Assembly: GCA_964636325.1 (NCBI GenBank)
Contig: CAZWRV010000122.1
Location: 1 to 16,812, forward strand
Source: CAZWRV01 sp964636325
GTDB lineage: Bacteria > Verrucomicrobiota > Lentisphaeria > Victivallales > GWF2-50-93
DNA length: 16,812 bases
Reading direction: 5' to 3'
Shown here piece after piece: positions 12,730 through 16,812 of the stretch. The notes under the pieces were generated by a model that did no database searches, had not been told where the DNA came from, and saw nothing but the letters and a program-made list of their open reading frames with translations. The translations under genes were made by a program, and so were the position numbers. How positions within the stretch are numbered: position 1 is the stretch's first letter; every line of letters starts with the position of its first letter.

Positions 12730-14199
12730 ATGAAGAACCGTCTTGTCGTGAACGCTGATCTTGGGAAAACGAAGATATCCCGGCACATCTACGGGCATTT
12801 CGCGGAGCATCTAGGCCGCTGCATCTACGAGGGGATATGGGTCGGTGAGGACTCGGAGATTCCGAACGTGCGCGGGATCCGGAAGGACGTGCTTGGCGCG
12901 CTGAAGAGGCTTAAGATGCCGAACCTGCGCTGGCCGGGCGGCTGCTTCGCCGACACCTACCACTGGAAGGACGGCATCGGGCCGCGCGGAAAGCGGCCGA
13001 GCATCGTGAACATCCACTGGGGCGGCGTCACCGAGAACAACCACTTCGGAATCCACGAATTCATGGATTTGTGCGAGATGCTCGGCTGCGAGCCTTACAT
13101 CTGCGGGAACGTCGGCTCCGGCACCGTGCAGGAGATGGCCGAGTGGCTGGAGTATCTGACGATGCCGGGCAAGAGCCCGATGGCGGATCTGCGCCGTTCG
13201 AACGGCCGAGAGGAGGCATGGCCCGTCACATACTGGGGGGTCGGCAACGAAAACTGGGGATGCGGCGGCAACATGCGACCGCAGTATTATGCCGACGAGT
13301 TCAGGCGCTATGCCACATACTGCCGCAACTTCTCCGGAAATAAGCTCTACAAGGTGGCGTGCGGATTCCAGGACGAGTGGAATGAAATCCTGATGCGCGA
13401 AGCCCACCAGTTCATGGACGGGCTCAGCGTCCACTACTACACCACGCCCGGCCCCTGGTCCAAGAAGGGATCGGCGACTGAATTCACTGTGGAAGAATGG
13501 TTCTCAACCATGAAGTCCGCCTTCGGCATCGAGGACTTCATACGCAGGACGGAGGTCATAATGGACCGCCATGATCCTCAGAGGCGCGTCGGCATGATCA
13601 TGGACGAGTGGGGAGCCTGGTACGACGTCGAACCGGGGACGAATCCGGGATTCCTCTACCAGCAGAATACCCTGCGCGACGCGGTCGTCGCAGGGCTCAC
13701 GCTGAACATCCTCAACTCCCACGCCGAGCGCGTGCACATGGCAAACATCGCACAGACCGTCAATGTTCTGCAGGCCATGGTTCTGACCGAGGGATCCAAA
13801 ATGCTCCGCACCCCGACCTACCATGTTTTCGACATGTTCAAGGCGCACCAGGACGCTACGCTCCTGCCGTCGCACATTGAGTGCTCCGAATACGAAATGT
13901 CCGGCCAGAAGCTGCCGCAGCTCAGCGTTTCGGCGTCGCGCTCCGAGGACGGTAGTATCAACATCAGCCTCTGCAACCTGAGCCACGACGCGGACGCGGT
14001 CATCGCCTGTGAAATCCGGGGGGCGGCCATGTCGTCCGCGTCAGGCAGGATATTGACGTCCGACTCGATGGGCACCCACAACACGTTCGAGAGGCCTGAC
14101 AGGCTTGTGCCGCACAAGTTCGACGGATTCAAACGGTCCAGGAAGGGGCTGGAAATCAAGCTTCCGGCGAAGTCGGTGGTAATGATCGCTATTAATTAA
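12730..14199 (+). CDS. abfA: GH51 alpha-L-arabinofuranosidase, intracellular
   Basis: The enzyme releases terminal L-arabinofuranose from arabinan and arabinoxylan oligosaccharides. The 489-aa protein matches GH51 along its length. RWPGGCFADTYHWKDGIGPR lies at 67-86. The acid/base glutamate is E174 in GVGNENWGCGG and the nucleophile E293 in MIMDEWGAW, very close to E175/E294 of the Geobacillus enzyme. A C-terminal beta-sandwich starts near 390. There is no signal peptide, so it acts in the cytoplasm on imported oligosaccharides. GAGGG precedes the ATG at 4-nt spacing. It is divergent from the AraC-family regulator and is followed by tandem hairpins. A transporter is not in the window. Confidence 0.95.
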   Translation: MKNRLVVNADLGKTKISRHIYGHFAEHLGRCIYEGIWVGEDSEIPNVRGIRKDVLGALKRLKMPNLRWPGGCFADTYHWKDGIGPRGKRPSIVNIHWGGVTENNHFGIHEFMDLCEMLGCEPYICGNVGSGTVQEMAEWLEYLTMPGKSPMADLRRSNGREEAWPVTYWGVGNENWGCGGNMRPQYYADEFRRYATYCRNFSGNKLYKVACGFQDEWNEILMREAHQFMDGLSVHYYTTPGPWSKKGSATEFTVEEWFSTMKSAFGIEDFIRRTEVIMDRHDPQRRVGMIMDEWGAWYDVEPGTNPGFLYQQNTLRDAVVAGLTLNILNSHAERVHMANIAQTVNVLQAMVLTEGSKMLRTPTYHVFDMFKAHQDATLLPSHIECSEYEMSGQKLPQLSVSASRSEDGSINISLCNLSHDADAVIACEIRGAAMSSASGRILTSDSMGTHNTFERPDRLVPHKFDGFKRSRKGLEIKLPAKSVVMIAIN

Positions 14200-14200
14200 T

Positions 14201-14238
14201 GCCAGCCAATAATGGCCGGCCGCAGTAACGATTGCGGC
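14201..14238 (+). terminator. two overlapping hairpins after GH51
   Basis: The first hairpin pairs GCCAGCCA with TGGCCGGC (one mismatch, 4-nt loop, 14201-14220). The second pairs GCCGCA with TGCGGC (8-nt loop, 14219-14238). They share two bases, so both may not form fully together. No T-run follows, so termination or mRNA 3' protection is inferred; the downstream small gene could be expressed by read-through. Confidence 0.45.
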
Positions 14239-14249
14239 ATGGTGAGAAA

Positions 14250-14510
14250 ATGAACGCTTCCAGCGGATGCAAGGGCTGCGGAACAAGCGTCCGAGTGCCG
14301 CAGCGGGAGATCGACAGGCTTGTCGCAGAAATCCGTTCCGGCGCGGACATTCCGCTGTCCGACGACGAGACCTACAGATCGCGCTTGGAAACTTGCTCCG
14401 CCTGCCCGGATCTCCTGTATGGAACGACCTGCCGACACTGCGGCTGCCTGGTCGCCGTGCGCGCGAAATTCGCAGGGAAAAGCTGCCCGGGAATCCCGGC
14501 GAAGTGGTGA
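14250..14510 (+). CDS. small Cys-rich zinc-ribbon-like protein, DUF6171-like
   Basis: This 86-aa protein has paired cysteines at 7/10, 49/52, 61/64 and 66, plus C79. The C-terminal pattern CSACPDLLYGTTCRHCGCL followed by VAVRAKFAGKSCP resembles the DUF6171 family of small proteins, which have no established function. Likely zinc binding is inferred from the Cys pairs. ATG 14250 follows GGTGAG at 3-nt spacing, and the TTG six codons upstream is less likely. It lies 50 nt after GH51 behind a hairpin pair. The middle (18-48) is an amphipathic, helix-like region with acidic residues. Confidence 0.7.
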   Translation: MNASSGCKGCGTSVRVPQREIDRLVAEIRSGADIPLSDDETYRSRLETCSACPDLLYGTTCRHCGCLVAVRAKFAGKSCPGIPAKW

Positions 14511-14519
14511 GGCGGGACG

Positions 14520-14547
14520 GATGCGGGATGGCGGATGGCTGATGGAA
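14520..14547. repeat. degenerate heptamer repeat (GATG register)
   Basis: GATG recurs at 14520, 14527, 14534 and 14541, exactly 7 bp apart (GATGCGG, GATGGCG, GATGGCT, GATGGAA). It sits 10 nt after the DUF6171-like stop. A frame across it gives low-complexity translation and is not a gene. Confidence 0.55.
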
Positions 14548-14567
14548 GGTGCCGGGCACCAGATATT

Positions 14568-14623
14568 TTATACTCCTTTAGCCTGAAAATTGAGCATCTT
14601 TATTGCGGAGATTTCGGGAATTG
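14568..14623 (-). repeat. leader-type element, copy 2 (no gene start follows)
   Basis: On the minus strand this ends in the same GCTAAAGGAGTATAA as copy 1 at 159-173, but continues AAATATC with no start codon, so it appears cut off from its gene. Weaker similarity reaches 14623. Its edge and the truncated sigma gene to the right suggest an old rearrangement. Confidence 0.4.
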
Positions 14624-14689
14624 CGACGGATTCCATCTTCCGATGCTTTTCCTGAGCTGTTCCATTTTCCTCATCTTTTTCTCCTTCAT

Positions 14690-15350
14690 GAATAGATGGA
14701 ACTTGGGTGGCATCCCGGAGGACGAAATGGAATGGGCTGGAAACGGCGCAATCTATTGTGCGGCGGTGAATTACGATGCCTCCATGAATGTCCCTCTCAG
14801 CGGATATGCCTCGTTCTGCGTAAAGAACCACATAAAGAATATGATCAACCATTATTCCCGGTCAATCTGGTGCCCCCCACAGATTCAGAAAGCACATCAA
14901 GGTCAAAAAGGCTATGCAGATCTTGACAACGGCGCTCGACCGCTATCCGACAAATTCTGAAGTGGCAAAGCACCTCAATATGAGCGAAAAGGCTGTCTCC
15001 GAAGTCGAGAAGATGATTCAAACTACAAATACAATCTTCCTCCGGCGGCCTGCGCCGATCAAAATACTGCCGTTGAAAACACGCCCGCCGGCGATTGCTA
15101 CAGCCCGGTCTCCGGACTTGAGAAGAGCGAACTGATTTCCGCGCTAAAGGACAATATAGGCAGGTTTTCACCGATCGAGAAGGATGTGCTAGTCCATGGC
15201 TTTGGACTCAACGACAATCCTAAAAGGACGATTGAAGAAGTCAGCAGGATCGCCGGGAAGAGTCCGGAAAGGATACGCCAGATCCAGATAAAGGCCGTCG
15301 AAAAGCTCAAAAAATGGATTGACGCATGGAGCTTAAGTCCTGCAAGCTGA
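14690..15350 (+). pseudogene. 5'-truncated, frameshifted sigma-70 family factor
   Basis: Pieces of a sigma-70 factor run in order. Region 2 reads GGIPEDEMEWAGNGAIYCAA, then VPLSGYASFCVKNHIKNMIN and SRSIW (14706-14870). Region 3 is in the next frame (KKAMQILTTALDRYPTNSE, KHLNMSEKAVSEVEKMI, 14905-15020). Region 4 is back in the first frame (RFSPIEKDVLVHGFGLND, then TIEEVSRIAGKSPERIRQIQ) and ends at TGA 15348-15350. The first shift fits one extra C in a run of six C (14873-14878); the second, compensating shift lies somewhere in 15000-15050. No region 1.2 or start codon can be found upstream of about 14690, where the reading becomes T-rich. I read it as a decayed gene. Sequencing error would explain the shifts but not the missing 5' end. 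Confidence 0.75.
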
Positions 15351-15569
15351 AGCAGAAGCGTGATGCGTCAGTTTTCATCCGCAACCGTCAACAAGTACGC
15401 CACCTTCTCTGACAGTGGCGCGCCGCCGCCGCCACGGCACCACTTCGGAATATCCGAAAGCCGCCGAGTCCAAGGGGGTTGGGGTGTCGCCTGGCTCCGT
15501 CGCGCTCTGACCGGTTATGTCGCCAGGAAATGCGTGGGAATTTTTTTTCGAATATTTGCCTGACAGCTA
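15351..15569. other. intergenic, no gene recognised
   Basis: Only weak signals are visible. CCTGGC (15490-15495) and GCCAGG (15522-15527) form an inverted repeat, with a run of eight T beginning at 15541; the distance makes this a poor terminator. Short frames on both strands have no credible start or composition. The middle (15420-15500) is GC-rich and may be a degraded fragment or dispersed repeat. Confidence 0.35.
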
Positions 15570-15610
15570 TTGACAATGCTTAATATAAGCTTAATATTAA
15601 CTTAATAAAT
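15570..15610 (+). promoter_or_regulatory. promoter with 11-bp tandem repeats and palindrome
   Basis: A perfect -35 TTGACA (15570-15575) is followed after 16-17 nt by TAATAT/AATATT. Overlapping it are three 11-bp units, GCTTAATATAA, GCTTAATATTA and ACTTAATAAAT (15578-15610), plus an inverted repeat TTAATAT (15580-15586) / ATATTAA (15594-15600). A dimeric regulator bound here would block the promoter, so autorepression by the downstream GntR-LacI protein is a reasonable inference. Confidence 0.6.
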
Positions 15611-15640
15611 GGATATTTTTTTAACAGGTGATTTTGCACA

Positions 15641-16723
15641 ATGAGAATCTCAGGTCAGCGCCGCACTAAGAGCATGCGGGTCTACGACAGGCTCTTCAGG
15701 CACATAACCTCTCCAGAGCTTGCTCCGGGCGAGCGTCTGGCGTCGATGCCGCGCCTTGCGAAGTTGTTTGAGACAAGTGTCTTTACTATCCAGCAGGCGA
15801 TCCGGGATCTTGAAGCGAAAGGGTATGTCGTCACCAAGAACGGATCAGGCACTTTCGTCGCCTCATGCCATCGTCCTCTGACAATGGCTGACACCGTGAT
15901 GGTCTGCATGGAGGCGCACGGGCATCTCTATCCTGAACTCTCCGCGGAAATCATGGATGCTCTTTCCGAGCACGGTCGTATCGGTGCTCTCATTGACATA
16001 AACAAGGGTTCCAACGAAGAAGATATGGCCCGGCGGATCGCCCATTCGGAATCGCGCACGATGATTGTCCATGCCGGAGCCCATTTCCCATTCAGGATTT
16101 TCGACCTGCCCGGCATGAAGAGTAAGACTGTGATATCAGTCATGTCATGGACAAGCCCGTCCCGCTGGTCCGGCCTGCACAGGATCATACATGACCGAGA
16201 CGAGGGCGCCCGGCTGGTGGCAGAACATCTTATGGCCAGGGGGCATCGGAAGGTGCTGCTCCTTGGAACCGCGTCGCAGATTTATCTGCTGACCAATGAT
16301 TCGCCCGATGATTCGACCCCCTCATGGCCTTTCAGTCGGGAATGGGAGCGCCTCGGGGGGCGCTGGATAGCGCAGGAAAGCCTGGTTAAGGAATACTTGG
16401 ATATGCGCTTGGACGAGGATGCCTTCCTGGGAGTTTTCGACATGGCTGATCCGCCCACTGCGGTCTTCGGACTGCGCGACCACGAGGCGTGGCTCGCACA
16501 GGATCTGCTGCTGCGCAGACGGCCCGGCCTGGCCGGGAAGATCGAAATTGTCGGCTACGGGAATACGCCTTGGAGCCAGGCGGGGCATCCGCCCTTTTCA
16601 ACGGTGGACTTCAATTTCCCCGATATGGTGGCCGAGACAATGAAGATAATCTGCCGTCAAGACGACGAAGACGCCATGGAAGATTTCTGCGTCCAGATCA
16701 AACCGCGGCTCATAGTCCGTTGA
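15641..16723 (+). CDS. GntR-LacI chimeric transcriptional regulator (AraR-like)
   Basis: The 360-aa protein joins an N-terminal GntR winged helix (about 11-73; LAPGERLASMPRLAKLFETS and the wing NGSGTFV) to a LacI-type sugar-binding domain (about 85-360). The latter shows the family pattern DEGARLVAEHLMARGHRKVLLLG (split: about 187-209) and EIVGYGNTPWSQ followed by FSTVDFNF. This is the architecture of AraR, the arabinose repressor of Bacillus subtilis. With a GH51 enzyme nearby, an arabinose or related pentose ligand is plausible, but other sugars are equally compatible with the sequence. AGGTG lies 10 nt before ATG, slightly far. It stands alone behind a repeat-containing promoter and is followed by a hairpin terminator. 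Confidence 0.9.
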   Translation: MRISGQRRTKSMRVYDRLFRHITSPELAPGERLASMPRLAKLFETSVFTIQQAIRDLEAKGYVVTKNGSGTFVASCHRPLTMADTVMVCMEAHGHLYPELSAEIMDALSEHGRIGALIDINKGSNEEDMARRIAHSESRTMIVHAGAHFPFRIFDLPGMKSKTVISVMSWTSPSRWSGLHRIIHDRDEGARLVAEHLMARGHRKVLLLGTASQIYLLTNDSPDDSTPSWPFSREWERLGGRWIAQESLVKEYLDMRLDEDAFLGVFDMADPPTAVFGLRDHEAWLAQDLLLRRRPGLAGKIEIVGYGNTPWSQAGHPPFSTVDFNFPDMVAETMKIICRQDDEDAMEDFCVQIKPRLIVR

Positions 16724-16768
16724 TACGATATGGGAAGTGAGATTGTCGAGTTCCAGTAGAGTGCCTCT

Positions 16769-16792
16769 CCCCGAGCGCGAAACGCCTCGGGG
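16769..16792 (+). terminator. intrinsic-type terminator after the GntR-LacI gene
   Basis: CCCCGAG and CTCGGGG form a perfect 7-bp stem, extended by GCG/CGC across one bulged C with an AAA loop, then TTCTGT. It starts 46 nt after the stop codon. The T-tract is short, but the stem is strong. Confidence 0.7.
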
Positions 16793-16812
16793 TTCTGTCG
16801 GTCAGAAACTCG

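Noticed and set aside
15388..15576. 62-codon minus-strand frame and facing plus-strand frame
   Set aside because: No ribosome site, Arg-rich composition and no recognisable motif; left as intergenic.

Overview
The window is bacterial. It is GC-rich in its genes and AT-rich in some control regions, with densely packed genes on both strands. There is no rRNA or phage gene, so taxonomy is inference only. Hydrogenase-type flavin/iron-sulfur subunits, a URO-D-family methyltransferase-like protein, an intracellular arabinofuranosidase and a GntR-LacI chimeric sugar regulator suggest an anaerobic, plant-sugar-using bacterium. A gut-type member of the PVC group (Lentisphaerota-like) is my best guess, with low confidence.

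Layout. (1) 1-2913, all minus strand: cysS, a translationally coupled URO-D-like gene, a tRNA-His with its own promoter, then a short leader-type ORF coupled to a gene leaving the window. (2) 3297-4193, plus: a putative PD-(D/E)xK (MmcB/DUF1052-like) protein, tail to tail with a multi-pass membrane glycosyltransferase broken by two homopolymer frameshifts (4195-5517, minus). (3) 5567-10685: the hydrogenase-type block. hydC (NuoE-like) and hydB (NuoF-like) run left. Four overlapping genes run right: DRTGG, CBS-pair plus GHKL ATPase, DRTGG, and PHP phosphoesterase. The roughly 380-bp divergent control region holds opposed promoters, a nested inverted repeat between them, a 16-bp tandem repeat, a hairpin and a 12-unit heptamer array in the hydC leader. 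No hydA catalytic subunit is present. (4) 10872-12505: truA, overlapping tail to tail with an AraC-family regulator. (5) 12506-14510: an AT-rich divergent promoter region with helically spaced repeats, a GH51 alpha-L-arabinofuranosidase and a small Cys-rich DUF6171-like protein. (6) 14511-15350: degenerate heptamers, a copy of the leader element seen near position 160, and a 5'-truncated, doubly frameshifted sigma-70 gene. (7) 15570-16792: a GntR-LacI (AraR-like) regulator with an 11-bp tandem repeat at its promoter and a hairpin terminator.

How it fits together. HydC and HydB would form the NADH-oxidising or NAD-reducing module of an electron-bifurcating complex whose catalytic partner is encoded elsewhere. 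The divergent DRTGG/CBS-ATPase/PHP set looks like a nucleotide-sensing control or accessory module for it. The right-hand part is a small arabinose-polymer utilisation locus, with an AraC activator facing a GH51 enzyme and an AraR-like regulator nearby. The best leads for something undescribed are the hydrogenase/DRTGG divergent module with its shared dyad and repeat-laden leader, and the helically phased sites between araC and GH51.
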